A stretch of 64,000 bases of DNA from Takakia lepidozioides (GCA_030704615.1 CM060732.1:8556001-8620000); one strand, 5' to 3'. Shown: positions 12,950-24,695, numbered from the stretch's first letter. Notes: a model not told the origin generated them from the letters alone. Made by a program: numbers and translations.

Positions 12950-13535
12950 AGTGCTTTTTTATGACTACCTCACTCTACAGTGACAAACACGAAGTCAGTT
13001 CTACCATGACTACAGAGTGATAAGTGCAAAGTCATGGTCGTCACTGAGGACGTGGCGTGGGATAGTGATGTAGGGTTTGGTGATGTAGTCATAACAAAAA
13101 TAACTACACGACTGTAAGTTATGACTATATCACTACAGTATTGCGCCTACATGGAGAGCCCTCTGTGTGACACGTGGGATCCTTGGGATTTGATATGTGT
13201 ATTCATCTCCATATGGTGCAGTGAACTACACGACTACACGACTACATGTCATGACTACCATGATAACTACATTACTACAGAAGTCCGCCTACATAGTTGT
13301 CTGCGTGACACACGTAATCCCTCTGCTATGACACGTGTCCAAATCGTGAGATGGAGTGTAGTGATGTAGGCGTAACGTTATGACTACATGACTACATTGT
13401 GTGACTGCACTGATGACTACATAACTACTCAGTATATCGTTGAGGATGACATGTGGCACATTTCCTGAATACATGTATGACTACATTACTATGGGTGTGA
13501 CTATATCACTACAACACTACATATGCCACATGGTC
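12950..13535. repeat. Left subterminal GACTACAT repeat zone of the CACTA element
   Basis: Dense irregular repeats of GACTAC, CACTAC and GTAGT in both orientations, for example TGACTACATGACTACATTG near 13380. They mirror the zone at 20040-20400. Binding by an element-encoded protein is an inference from the CACTA family. Confidence 0.7.
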
Positions 13536-14088
13536 TTGTTGGAGTATGTGTGAATGACACGTGTTGGTCATGTAGATTTTAAAATTTGTTGTATATTATT
13601 CAATTTCAAATGACTAATTTAAATAATAAATTAAAGTAAATTGATATGAAATCTAAACAAACCATGTGGAGCTCTCATAAGCACAGCAATTGGCAAAGCA
13701 ATTGGCCCACTATATCAAGACACACCCCCTCTGCAGGGAAGGAGAGCCTTGGTTAATGACCAAAGAGTGGATGCCCAATCCTGCTGGCAGTTGCAAAGAG
13801 TGGCAAAGAAAGATTCTACCACCAACACTGTTGCATAGACTGACAGAAGCACCAATATGATACAGTCTGAAAGACAACTACAATCAAACATGTCATCCAT
13901 AGAATAGCAACATCACAACCACAGCACATACATTCATGTGGTGTTCAAACCAGTCTTTGTATATAAATTCATAAAATAAACTTCATTGTTCAAGCACGAT
14001 GTTGCTAAGCACTTACCTAGAAAAAACTAGATTCAACAAATACTGCTAGAAGTAAGGGCTTTATTGACAAACAAAGCAGTAGCACTTC

Positions 14089-14352
14089 TTAAACCTCATG
14101 TCTCAGTAGCTTCAAACTCCAAAGTGTGGTGCTTCCTACCACATCCCCCAACACAGTATGTTTCTTAACATCGTTGAGATATGGTAAAGGAGCGTTAGTG
14201 ATGTATGCCTCTTTCATGTATATAGCTGCATACTGAGCTGGCACGGCAGGGTAGCCCTCACTTACCTTGCAGCCTTGCAGAGAACATATAATCCCTGATC
14301 CAACCTTTGTCCGTTTGGACATCACGTTAAGGAGCCGAACTTGGTCACCCAC
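14089..14352 (-). CDS. TNP1/En-Spm-like C-terminal domain exon
   Basis: An 87-residue open segment reads GDQVRLLNVMSKRTKVGSG, then about 30 residues further YMKEAYITNAPLPYLND and VLGDVVGSTTLWSLKLL before a stop. The pattern (basic start, short beta-rich core, PLP, then GDxVGSxxxWxxxLL) resembles the small domain at the end of TNP1/En-Spm proteins of CACTA elements. It lies 1.2 kb inside the CACTA left end on the minus strand, where such a gene would be expected. The assignment is by pattern recall and was not searched. Confidence 0.45.
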   Translation of the reverse strand: MGDQVRLLNVMSKRTKVGSGIICSLQGCKVSEGYPAVPAQYAAIYMKEAYITNAPLPYLNDVKKHTVLGDVVGSTTLWSLKLLRHEV

Positions 14353-14839
14353 CTTAAATTGTCATCCCAGCACCCACCAGCAAAAACATTGAGTGAAAAT
14401 ACCATGCACGCTAGACTACGGAGGTCCAAGCATTACAGTACTTAAGTACCGGGAGGGGGGTTGAAGCTACTAATAGGGATGGATGGAGGGAGGGGAGGGA
14501 GGAAGGGCAGGCAGGAAGGTCTACGGTCAAAAAGTGCAGCAAACAACATACACACACATACACACATACACACACGCATTTCAATTTCTTTCTCTCTACC
14601 TACCTATCCAAAAGGCTATGCCAAACACAAGGTTTTATGAGTACTTTCTGTACCTACCCTTGGCAATAAACTGAAGTAAATCCCTCACAATGGTCTCCCA
14701 CTAGATGCGGAGTCTATGACCACAAGGATACTGCAAACGTGAAGGACGGTAGTCTACACTCCTGTGGCCAGATAAACAAAATTGGAAAAGATATCCAAGG
14801 AATGTCATTGATACGTTGAGTACAAGGTCATGGACTTAC

Positions 14840-15395
14840 ACCAAGCTGACTTTCAGGCGGCTGCGAGAACTGCTTGAGAGCGCTACTTTCCAGCTCCTCT
14901 ATTGACTTGTTGACAGCATGGAGCCGCTTCATCACAGGTCCCTATATCTCAAACCATTACAATTTCTTCATTGGCATTACAACCTGAAATACGCTAGTTA
15001 CACAGCTCACTCAAGAGAAACCCAGAGCTCATGCAATTCACAAGCAACCCAAGAATTCCAAATGTGGACCAGACTTACAGTACATTGTTATACCTTCTGA
15101 CGATTACACTGAGCAGAATTGTAGGGCTGTTGTCCAAAGAGAGGCTCAGACTTCAAAAACTGTGGAATACTAGGAGTCTTGCTTGCCCTCTCCAAGAACG
15201 GCCACAACACATTGAGTAGATAGCCATCTTTTGGCCTTGATGATCGCATTTTCCATGGCTTCGGATGTATCCCACTAAATGGAGGATTGTTTGATGTCTT
15301 TCTTGGTGTGTCATCAACAAGAAGTGTCTTCAGGACCCCATTCTGGCCACTCTGCCCACACTCTTGATAGGTTCTTCAAATTCAAATCATGCAGA
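14840..15395 (-). pseudogene. FCP1-homology (HAD/NIF-type) phosphatase fragment with downstream exon
   Basis: On the minus strand KNLSRVWAEWPEWGPEDT continues, after a 1-base frameshift near 15310, into LLVDDTPRKTSNNPPFSGIH and PKPWKM. This matches the C-terminal core of FCP1/NLI-interacting-factor phosphatases (a DDTPxK loop after a KDLxxLW-like helix). The frame stays open to a GT donor at 15094. A second exon-like block (14941-14840, bounded by AG and GT) encodes KRLHAVNKSIEELESSALKQ. The catalytic DxDxT motif at the N-terminus is absent. Most likely a host gene piece captured by the CACTA element. Confidence 0.55.
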
Positions 15396-15800
15396 TAATA
15401 AATCATAAATACATCCTCAGCCTTGCTGCTAGCAGCTGACACTGACGGTGTGAAGTTTCCAGCAAACACCTGAGCCCTACTTATTACAGTAGCTCCAATT
15501 CTATATTGCATCTGCTTCTCTCTGTAGTCCAACAGCCATTCACCTTTTTGTCTCCATTGTCCCACCATTGACTGGGGTCAGAGTGTTCATTTCAAAGCTT
15601 CTCCTCATCTCAGTTATCTGTTTCTGGATACTTCCTGCGGCCACATCGGTAGTAACTTGTCAAAGTCACTCCAAACCACCACAGATCCACCCAACAAGCT
15701 AACTTACAAAATTCAATATGCATCTCAGGGCCAAGTCTGATGAGAGGGCAAAACAGGCTGAAATAGGTCAAAGAAGAAGGTGCCCTTGCCACATTGTTCT
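15370..15800. repeat. Internal duplication unit A (copies also at ~16840-17410 and ~17400-17770)
   Basis: The block is diverged but collinear with 17030-17410; shared words include TTGACTGG, CAGCTTCTCCTCAT, GGATACTT and CAAAGTCACTCCAAAC. A 100 bp tail (AGCTAACTTxCAGAATTC...GAAGAAGGTGCC) occurs four times: 15690-15790, 16140-16240, 17315-17405 and 17683-17770. Twice (16240 and 17770) it leads directly into a PPR fragment. It marks serial local duplication inside the CACTA element. Confidence 0.65.
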
Positions 15801-16174
15801 TGACCTATGGAGGATTTGACCGACCGTCAACCCAAAATGACCTCTTGTGTGTGTTGTTTGTGTTTGTAGTCAGGTAATGTCGGATTGGTCTATGAGAACC
15901 ACCACGGTGCAGCTGAGTAGGCAGAGATTGAAACACGGCCTACTAAGACCAAGCTGACTTTCCCAAGAACCTTGTAAACATCAGGAATACCAAATCATGG
16001 TACTAACAGGAGCCAAGAGCCCACCTTTGCAGGATGGACAAACTTCTTCACATCGTACATTAAGAAAAGCCACACCTTGTGATTGCGGCTGTCCCACCAT
16101 CGTGAAGGATCTTAATAAAACTCATGCCAACTCACACCACGAACAAGCTAACTTGCAGAATTCTACATGAAATT

Positions 16175-16712
16175 TTAGGGACGACTGTGATAACAGGGCA
16201 AAACAGGGTGAAATGTATTGAAGAAGGTACCTTCATTAACAGCGAATTGTTCTACCAATTGTGTTGCTGCCGCTTCTGTTTCCAGGATGACATCTAGTAC
16301 AATTCTAGCTTTGATAATGTCACTATGGACCTCTTTCCTCTTTTCCAGAGCTCCCAGGCTTGCACACGCATTCCAAACACAAACAAATGTAATGTGGTTG
16401 GGCTTCACCGCTTCGCACATCATTTGCTCATATGTCTCCAAAACATTCCTACCACACCTATGCTTGGTAAATCCTTCCAACATAATTCTCCACGTGATAA
16501 AAAAATCATTGAGGCATTATGTTGAACACTTGGTGAGCATCCCTGATGCTCCGGCACTTAACATACATGTTGACAAGGGTGTTGAGTATCAAAAAAATTG
16601 GCGTGAATCCACTTTGGATAATGTGAGTGTGCACCTGCTTTCCACCTTCCAGACCTTCCATCTTGATGCACTTAAGCAAGAGACAGACATACATATCTGA
16701 ATCTGCTGACAT
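16175..16712 (-). pseudogene. PPR (PLS-class) protein fragment, frameshifted
   Basis: Two adjacent frames together read like pentatricopeptide repeats. The first, starting at 16712, has LEGGKQVHTHIIQSGFTPIF then LVNMYVKCRSIRDAHQVFNI. The second has ETYEQMMCEAVKPNHITFVC and NACASLGALEKRKEVHSDII. A small indel near 16500 separates them. PLS-class PPR proteins are organellar RNA-editing or processing factors. This fragment lacks a start, most repeats and any E/DYW tail. Confidence 0.75.
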
Positions 16713-17718
16713 GCCTCTTTGGTTTAGAGTCTGTAGAGCCTCTGTCAGGCTGCCTACCGCACAAAGTATCTTTACATGCCCAGAAGTGCCAGAGGAGGCA
16801 TTTGTGGACTCCCTCTCTTGATCCTCTAATTTCAGAAGTTGTGGTCATGGTTGAGGTGCATGATTTTATCAACTGTGCCGCTGCAGCTGTTGCCTTTAGT
16901 TGACCATCTACCCATGCAGGTTTCTTGTAGCTACTAATCCACCTGGAATCAAGGTAATCTGGAGCTTGAAGTCCAGCCCTCTTGGATGAATCTGGACCCA
17001 CACTCTATTCCCGCTCCTTCAGCTATCCATGCCTCTACACAAATCATGCATACATCCTTGCCTTGCAGCTGATAATGACAGCCTAGATTTGTTCTAGGAA
17101 ACACCCAACTTACACTAGTTCTATACTGAATTGCATCTGCTACTCTCCTGTAATCTAACAGGCATTCACCTTTTTGCCTCGATGTCCCACGATTGACTGG
17201 GTTTAGAAAAGTATTCATTCCACAGCTTCTCCTCATATTTGTTACGTGTTCTTGGATACTTTCTTGTTGTCACAGTGGCAGTATCATAGCAAAGTCACTC
17301 CAAACTATATTCACTCAACCAGCTAACTTGCAGAATTCAACAAGGAAATTTAGGGCCGATTCTGATAAGAGGGAAAAACAGGGTGAAATGTGTTGAAGAA
17401 GGTGCCTTGATTACCAGTGCCTGATTTTATCAGTTGTGCTGCTGTTGCTGCGGAATCCAATTGACCATCTACCCATGCAGGTTTCTTGTAGCTATTGATC
17501 CACAGGGAATCATAAGTAATCTTGTGCTTGAAATCTGGCCCTCTTGGATGAATCTGGACCCACTCTCTATCCCTGCTCCTTTAGGTATCTCTGCCTCTCT
17601 GTTCCAGCAAACACCCTAACCCTACTTATCACACAAGTTCCTATGCTGACTTGAGCTTCCAACAGGCATTCACCTTTTTGCACCAACGAGCTAACTTTGT
17701 AGAATTCAACCTGAAAAT

Positions 17719-17997
17719 TTAGGGACGACTCTGATAACAGGGGAAACAGGCTGAAATGTGTTGAAGAAGGTGCTCATAGGTCTCCAAAGCCTCCATCCCA
17801 CGCCATTGCTGTGCATATCCTGCAATCATCGCACTCCACGACACCACATCTCGTTCAGCCATTATGTTGAACACTCCCTTTGCATCCTCGATGCACCCAC
17901 ATTTTGCATACATGTCCACGAGAGTACTGTTCAGAATGACATCGGGTACAATTCCAGCTTTGACAATGTCACCATGGACCTCTTTGCCCTTTTCCAA
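17719..17997 (-). pseudogene. PPR fragment
   Basis: An open 92-residue frame has KGKEVHGDIVKAGIVPDVIL, LVDMYAKCGCIEDAKGVFNI and RDVVSWSAMIAGYAQQWRG, which are textbook L- and S-type PPR motifs. Both ends merge into the duplicated spacer of the CACTA interior. No start codon context or organelle targeting peptide. Confidence 0.8.
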
Positions 17998-17999
17998 TG

Positions 18000-18985
18000 A
18001 ATAGTCACCAATGTTTGATGCTCATTACTTGTTTCCTAATAATGTTGTGGAATTTGTTGCAGTGAGTGCCACCCACTTATAATTAAGGAGCCTTGTTCCA
18101 GTTCCTCATGCAAACATGTCGGTCATCTGCTCCGATCCTGGTCATACATTCGTGTTAGCTTTGTATATGAAGCCCTGTAATCTCAGTAAACTTTCAGCTC
18201 CTTGCAATCATTAGATGTTGCATGATGACACTGGTGAGTGTCTCTCGTCATTCTTTCTACAAGTAAGCCCGTCTTGCAACTGCAAACATTCTCTACTTCT
18301 GAGTGTGATGGGTAAAGGGGAAGGAGGAAGGTGGATTTTGATAGGGAACAGAAATAGGAGAGAACACATACCAACCACAGGTTCAGAAAGGAATAAGAGG
18401 GGGCAGTGGTGCGCATGTCAATTACAATAATTTACTTTAGATGATGAGGCTGTAACATGTTGAGGGGGGCAGCAAGGCTGCCGGCTCTTTTGCTGCACAG
18501 CAATGACTCAAAACCGAACTATTTGCAGGATGCTATGCAAGTAAGGTCATAGATGCCCCTCACAGAGAACAAGGGAAGAGAAGGCCGAAGTGAAGATGTA
18601 AAGAGAATTTCCTGCAGGATTACTGCCTTCTTTACACTCTAAATGAATGGTTGAGCTGCTTCTTTTGAACACTTTGACCAATGAAGCAAACTCTCCCTTG
18701 AGCCCTTAGGTTTGGCTACCATACACATAACCAGGATTAACATGAATGACTTCGAGCATCAGTGAAGATTTCGCAGTAAACTCTGACCTAAGAATTTCAA
18801 GGGAAAGTCCAGCACCCACTAGGGCAACTGCTGATGGATTACATTCTGTGGGCAACGTTAGCTTCAGTGATTAAGTAGCTTCAACATGATATTCTTTCAG
18901 ATTATTCTACTTTCCAAACCAAGCATTCTTGTGTCACTGTTGTGCCCACAAGCTAATGGCTTAAATGTGAGATAGAGGCACAAGT
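18000..18985. other. CACTA interior without recognisable gene
   Basis: I see no domain, terminal repeat or strong tandem structure in this kilobase between PPR fragments. Confidence 0.4.
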
Positions 18986-18989
18986 GTGT

Positions 18990-19870
18990 CTGGAAGAGCT
19001 CAATCTGGACTCACAGCAGGTGTAGGTCTGATGGACTCAACCGTTAGGCTTGCACATGCATTGCAAATGCAATCAAATGGATGTGGTCGGGCTTCACCCC
19101 TTCCGCCATCATTTGATCGTAGGTCTCCAAAGGTTCCTTCCCGCAACGTTGTTAGGCATACCCCGCAAGCATCGTCCAACCATACCGTTGCAAACTCCCT
19201 TTGCATCCTCGATGCACCCACATTTCGCATGCATGTCCACGAGGGTATTGTTCAAATGACGTCAGGTACAATTCCAGCTTTGATGATGTCACCATGAACC
19301 TCTTTGCCCTTTTCTAGGGCTGCCAGGCTCGCACACGCATTGCATATACAAACGAACGTGATCAGGTCTGGCCTTACCCCTTCCCGCATCATTTGCTCAT
19401 AGGTCTCCAATGCCTCCATCCCGCATCCATGCTGGGGAATATCCCGCGATCATCACACTCCAGGACACGACATTTCGTTCAACCAAATTCTCAAACACTC
19501 CCTGTGTATCCTCAATGTCCACGAGGGTATTGTTCGGACATCGGGTACAATTCCAAATTGACAATGGCACCATGGACCTTTTACCCGTCTCCAGGGCTGC
19601 CAGGCTTGCACACGCATTGCAAACTTAAACGAACGTGACCCGGTTCGGCTTCACCCCTTCCCACATTATTTGCTCATACGTCTCCGAAGCCTCAATACCA
19701 CACCCCCGCGCTGTGCATATCCTCGCCCTTCCTGCATCATTTGCTCAAGAATAGGTCGCAAACCCTCAATCCCACGCCCCTGCATTGCATATCCTGCGAT
19801 CATCGCGTTCCATGACACAAGTTCTCACTGCTTCGGCTCGATACTACGAAAACATATGATAGCGCGGGAG
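18990..19870 (-). pseudogene. Tandem heap of degenerate PPR units
   Basis: At least four overlapping PPR pieces occur in different frames. On the plus strand the complement of the conserved PPR stretch recurs: TTTGCTCATAGGTCTCCAA-like words at 19110, 19390, 19660 and 19740, and GCCAGGCTTGCACACGCATTGCA-like words at 19045, 19325 and 19597. Spacing of about 280 bases suggests tandem duplication of a three-repeat block. Heavily frameshifted, no intact protein. Confidence 0.7.
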
Positions 19871-20039
19871 ACAAAAGGAGGCTAAGTCCCAGCCCTCTGT
19901 GTTCACGGCTGAACGTGGGCAACCCTAAAGCAACTTTTTCAATTTTTTAACTTTTTGCAACTTGTGTCATTCCATTGACACAAGTGTTTCATTAAAGATA
20001 GATGGATGAGGTCATCCAATGGATGAACCCATTCATGTA

Positions 20040-20400
20040 TATGCCTTAAGATGCCACGTGTGGTGATGTAGTCATATAAACAGAGTTGTGAAACCTCTTG
20101 TAGTCATGTAGTCATAAGCTTCTATGGCATGTCATCAATGTGTAGTAGTGGTGTAGTCATTTAGTCATAAGCTTATATGACACGTGTCTGACGTGTAGTA
20201 TTGCGTATGACTACTAGTTATATAAACCAAGCCTATATACTTGGTCAACAATGTTTGACCGCGGCTCCTAGTCATGTAGTAAAATGTATGACTGCATTAG
20301 ATTAAAATATATTAAAATGCACCCAACAAAGGGTTTCATCACTTTGTAGTCACATATATAGTCATGGTTACCAAGGTTTATATCATCCGTAGTCATAAAA
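20040..20400. repeat. Right subterminal GTAGTCAT repeat zone of the CACTA element
   Basis: Repeats of ATGTAGTCATAAGCTT and GTAGTCAT, the complement of the left-end words. They lead to the right terminal inverted repeat ending at 20419. Confidence 0.7.
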
Positions 20401-20582
20401 ACGTTAATATGTAGTAGTGACACTAGCCTTAGTACATATGTTGAAATACTATGAGAACCTGGTCTACTCGACACGAATAGAATGGACATTGACTCATCTG
20501 GAATTTTGTTCTTTACGATAATGGGTCCATACCAAGAAGCTTAATGACCTTGTTGAAACTCAACGTTGGTGCATGTATGAAG

Positions 20583-22743
20583 TCATGTGTTGGTGGAGAT
20601 ACACTTCAAGTGTTTCAGGTAGATATAGTACATATGCTTGCATGGGTAGAAGGCGCATGTCTTCTTCTTCTCCATTATCAAGAAATCCGGACAGTTGCAG
20701 GCAAGATTTTCAGAGGTGGTAATAGTGTACACCTCTTTGCGTGCAACCGATCCAACAGTGGACACTTGGTATACCCGGCCCCACCCTGGCACAAGAACGT
20801 CTTAGTATCCCAGAAGTGTACAAGCCATTCCCACAGCACTGGTCATCCTGGTCTCGTTGTTCTTTGACGGAGGTCGTCTTCTTTTTACTCCTCATCGCAT
20901 TGTAGCATGTGCTGAATTATCCCTCCCATGCCCTCTATTCCGCGTGTTAGAGGGCCCCGCAGGTTCAGGGCGCCCCCCTAGCCTATGGTTTGGTTCTCGG
21001 TCCACCATGTTAAAACCTGTTGCAGTGAGGGCATCAACCTCATCTTGTGTGAGGTTAGTCTCCTTAGACACAGGCCATTTCACGGGGAAATTTGGCATTT
21101 CCTCTATGCCATATTTCGGTTTCCCCTTAACACAAGTCTTGATATTATCCATACAGAACCAGAAGTCTTTGAAGCTCACATCGACAAACTTGGAGTGAAC
21201 AAACCTTTATGTGAACATTGGCGCTGGAACTGTTCCCAAGGGATTGCGACGAATCATCTCATTGCATCTCTTATTCGTATCAACTCTTATAGCACAGCAC
21301 CTTCCCCGGAAGGATGAGTGGGTCCTGCTAATTCTCCACTGAGAACGAGGGACGTCCCGTTCGACAATGGGAATGCCGTGCTGGGTCACAACAGGGGGTT
21401 GCTCGGGAATTATGGAAGTCAAACTTTCTTCACTATGCCCATCGTTAGAGCCACCGGAAGCCGTGTGCGACCCAATTGGACTCAAACTCCGGGGGGTTAT
21501 CTCTGGCAAGACGGAGGGACCACGAGCCCTAGTTCGAATGTTGACATCCGGTTGCCAGGAATCTTCCTCTCCTCCAGGCCGCTCGTTAATTATCCATCAA
21601 ACTGGCCGAGTGCGCACATCCCCCTCCAGAAACTCCCCTATACGATGAAGCGGTGTCCCCTTAATTGTTGATTTTACTGCTTTTGCCCATTTCACAGGGT
21701 CCTTTGAGCGGCTAGCCGTGCGTACCAACAACTCTTCCCTATCAGGTCCGATCCCCCATTGTTTTCCATTTTGGAACTGATAATAGGCAGATTGTTGCTG
21801 AATGGATCTGATGATGTCCTCTGTAGTCGCTGTCAGCAGGTCAACCAAGTGAGTAGCGGATGACGCACGCCAGGAGGAGTGCACGGACTCCGCCATGTTA
21901 GTTGTTGGCATATCTATGTCAGAATCAAGTGTCATATCCTGCAACACATATGAGCAAGGAAGTTTAGGAATGGAGGAACGAAAAACTACATGTCTAAAAA
22001 AGAACATCAACCACTGATTAAATTCTTGTACGACCGGACCTGTCGCATGTAGTTTCCAAATTTCTGGAATCGGTAATGCCACTATGCCATCCAGCTATCC
22101 ATTGACGCCAGTTCTTTCTTGCCCACAGCTCCAGAGGATGCCCACCAAGCTCAGATGGAGGCAAACTCTGAATCGGCCTCATCCAGAGTTGGGGCATCCC
22201 GCCACGCAAGACACATGGCGCGATGGGTGGCCCTATGTTGTGTTGCAATGTACTTCGTAGTATACTGTGTCAAACTTTGCAAGAAATGAAAACCACAAGA
22301 CCTCTCCCGACCATGTAAGGGCACTCCTGGACCCTCTCCATATACCCGACGCACTGCGGCCCAATTGTTGTCGGCCATGAAACCGCAAAATGTGGTAGAG
22401 GGTATCCTGCCTGTAACATCTGCTCGTTGATAGCCTCCCAAAATATGACCTCCAACTCTGTGTCCTCCCCCCTCATTTCACAGATCACTATAGTCATCAG
22501 TTTCCTGCAGTGTGGCTCATAAACATGTGCTGCCATTGTGACCCAGGCGTGGCCCGTTATGCGTTTGATGTGGTCGAACATGACCCCACAATGAGACAGG
22601 TCCCCCGACGTCATGCGGTGAACCAAGTCGACGCCACTGCCAGGACCACATGTAGACATCTTGAATATGTAGCATCTATCTGTATCCGAACCCTGACCTG
22701 GAAATCGGCTCCCGTGGATGAAGTCGTATACTGGAATGCACAT
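20583..22743 (-). pseudogene. Mutator-like (MULE) transposase with SWIM zinc finger, broken frame
   Basis: Read from 22743 downward, the DDE-region pieces include GFMADNNWAAVRRVYGEG, RERSCGFHFLQSLTQYTTKY (the Cys/His block after the third acidic residue) and NMAESVHSSWRASSATHLVD. A linker with LTQDEVDALTATGFNMVDRE follows, and then the SWIM finger CNCPDF...YPCKHMYYIYLK (CxC...CxH) at about 20600-20700. The order transposase then SWIM is typical of Mutator-like elements. Frame changes occur near 22400, 22050, 21200 and 20800, although some could be introns. The first catalytic Asp block was not located. Terminal inverted repeats were not found. Confidence 0.7.
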
Positions 22744-22774
22744 CCAGTATCATCGACGTTTAACCATCCCAGTT

Positions 22775-23721
22775 CATCCAATAACAACGCAGTTATTGGA
22801 TGTAGAAGGACTACGGCAAGTAAACATCTATCCTTCGGAAGCAGTCAGAAAAAGGTTATTGTATTTGAAATGAGAACTGAAGGATGGACAACTTGAATAT
22901 GACTCACATACATCCAGAGGATCCGTCCAATAACTGCGCAGTTATTGGATGAACAGACAGACTTCTAATAATAATAATTGCGACGTGGATAGCTTTCATC
23001 GTCGCCAACCTCAGAGGTGTTGGACGCCTAAGGATCCAGGGTGTCACGTTCATCCTCATGCATAATCCAATAACATCGCATTTTTTTGTTACCGACCCAT
23101 GGAAACCTGTAACTGCGCAGTTTTTGGATGAAAACGGGCAGGTTATGGACGGATAACGCCAGTGAGGGGTCACATTTACTGCTATGCTCATCCTATAACT
23201 GCGTAGTTATCAGATGAAAACGGGAATGTTATGGGCGGATAACGATGATGGAGGGCACTTTCATCCTATGCCTCATCCAATAAGTGTGTCGTTATTGGAT
23301 GAACAGGGGCTGGGCCAGAAGATCATCCTTCCCTGACAGCAAAAGTAAAAGTATGACGGCTCCCGAAGGGAGCGTAACTTACGGTGTCTCTTCACCACAA
23401 GGGCCACTGCCTTCCAGCTGAAAGGTGGACAAGCAATAACTGCGCATTTTCCTGTACACTCTTTCCTACACGCACCGATTTTCATCCAAAAACGACACTG
23501 TTATTGCTTCTCATGCAAAAGATGCTATTATGGCCCTGTCCCGGTTTATCCAATAACTAAGCAGTTATTGCTTGTCAGAGACAAATTATTGTCTAGCCTA
23601 GTCCCCTTTCATCCAATAACTGCTTGTTTATTGGGGGAACATGAAGATGAATATGACCCATATCCTGTACCCTGTCCCTAAGTGCCCATTTTCATCCAAT
23701 AACTGTGTTAGTTATTGGATG
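22775..23721. repeat. Cluster of ~10 palindromes, half-site CATCCAATAACTGC
   Basis: The ideal site is CATCCAATAACTGC followed by its own complement (28 bp, no loop). Copies in varying decay: 22775-22802, 22925-22951, 23064-23130 (half-sites split), 23188-23216, 23274-23301, about 23434, 23484-23513, 23547-23575, 23610-23636 and 23693-23721. Several are followed by GAACAGG or GAAAACGGG. The cluster fills the gap between the minus-strand transposase start and the plus-strand exons at 23.8 kb. Confidence 0.85.
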
Positions 23722-23829
23722 AACAGGAGGATGAATGTGAGCCTATCCTCTAGCCTATACGTGCCCGTTTTTATCACAGAGCATGCCCATGTGAAAACAC
23801 ATATGGCCCACTACCTTTACAGGGTGCGT

Positions 23830-24537
23830 TCGGTTGGGCAGGCTTCTCTGTCTGACTACGAAACAAGTCTGGACCTTGAAACGTTGAGAAATGCGAACAA
23901 AAAGCGGACCGCACCTGGTATCGTCTCACACTCGCTGCCGTGGTGGAGCACATTTTCTCAGTAAGCCATGTTCTACCTACACCTGCTTTGGATAAATGTT
24001 GTTTCAATTCCAATTTTGATTCACATTGTCTTTGTTTGTAGTTGGATATGATGCAAGATCTTGACTATGCGAAGAGGCAGTATATGGAGACTGATCCAGA
24101 CGTGCAAAAGACGTACGAAGGGCTACGAGCAGTATTGGAAATGGGGAAGGCTCGGTCAAAATCAAAATACAAATCGAAGATGGTGAAATATGTGGCCATA
24201 GCGGATCCTGGACTTGGGGAAGGCTTCCTGCCAGAGATATCCATGCATTACTCTAGGGCCATGAAACCGGAAATGGCATTGGAGAAATTGCACCAGCTTT
24301 CCACAGCCCTGGTCGATGGGGCAGAGAAGGTACTATTTTCTTCTGAAATTGTGCTTCAAGTCTTGCTGCTCTCCATCACAAGTTCTAAATAAATGTTTGT
24401 CATTTCCATGCAGACATGCTGGTTGCAGATATGGAACTCGAACAACGCCAATAAGCTGATGTGGGGATTTCCAGCGAAAGATCCTACAGACAAGCAAATG
24501 GACGTGTGGTTGAACAAGATGACATGGTGGTTTCAGG
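23830..24537 (+). CDS. Unidentified three-exon gene fragment
   Basis: Exons ending at about 23958 (donor GTAAGC), 24042-24329 (acceptor TTTGTAG, donor GTACTA) and 24414-24537 (acceptor CATGCAG, donor GTGCGT) join in an open frame. The protein includes LRNANKKRTAPGIVSHSLPW, QDLDYAKRQYMETDPDVQKT, YVAIADPGLGEGFLPEISMH and WNSNNANKLMWGFPAKDP. I do not recognise the family. It sits divergently to the MULE transposase across the palindrome cluster, so it may be a second element gene or an unrelated host gene truncated by the tandem array that follows. No start methionine was assigned. Confidence 0.4.
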
Positions 24538-24695
24538 TGCGTGGCTTCCAAATTTTCACATACCGTACTGACCTAGCTTATTAGGCACTTCCGCCCCTAA
24601 TATTTAATAAAAATGGAATATTATTAGGCAGATTTGTTTTTATTATTTAGGCACCTCACCTAGGTAATTTCCAAACATTAGGCATGTATTACAGT

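Larger units (their letters stand above)
12894..20419. mobile_element. 7.5 kb CACTA (En/Spm) transposon carrying captured gene fragments
   Basis: The left end starts CACTAGTACGG. The right end, read as its complement, starts CACTACTACAT. Both continue ATTAACGTTTTTATGACTA, giving about 30 of 34 matching terminal bases. A 3 bp duplication, ACA, flanks both ends (12891-12893 and 20420-20422), as expected for CACTA elements. The subterminal zones (12950-13530 and 20040-20400) are packed with short GACTAC/GTAGTC words, like transposase-binding subterminal repeats. The interior holds a TNP1-like exon, an FCP1-like phosphatase fragment and PPR fragments. No TNP2-type transposase was recognised, so this copy is probably non-autonomous. 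The interior is far from intact, so nested insertions are likely. Confidence 0.8.

Noticed and set aside
22775-23721. CRISPR-like array
   Set aside because: Repeats are palindromic but spacing is irregular (about 40-115 bp), copies are strongly diverged, and the context is a plant nuclear genome.
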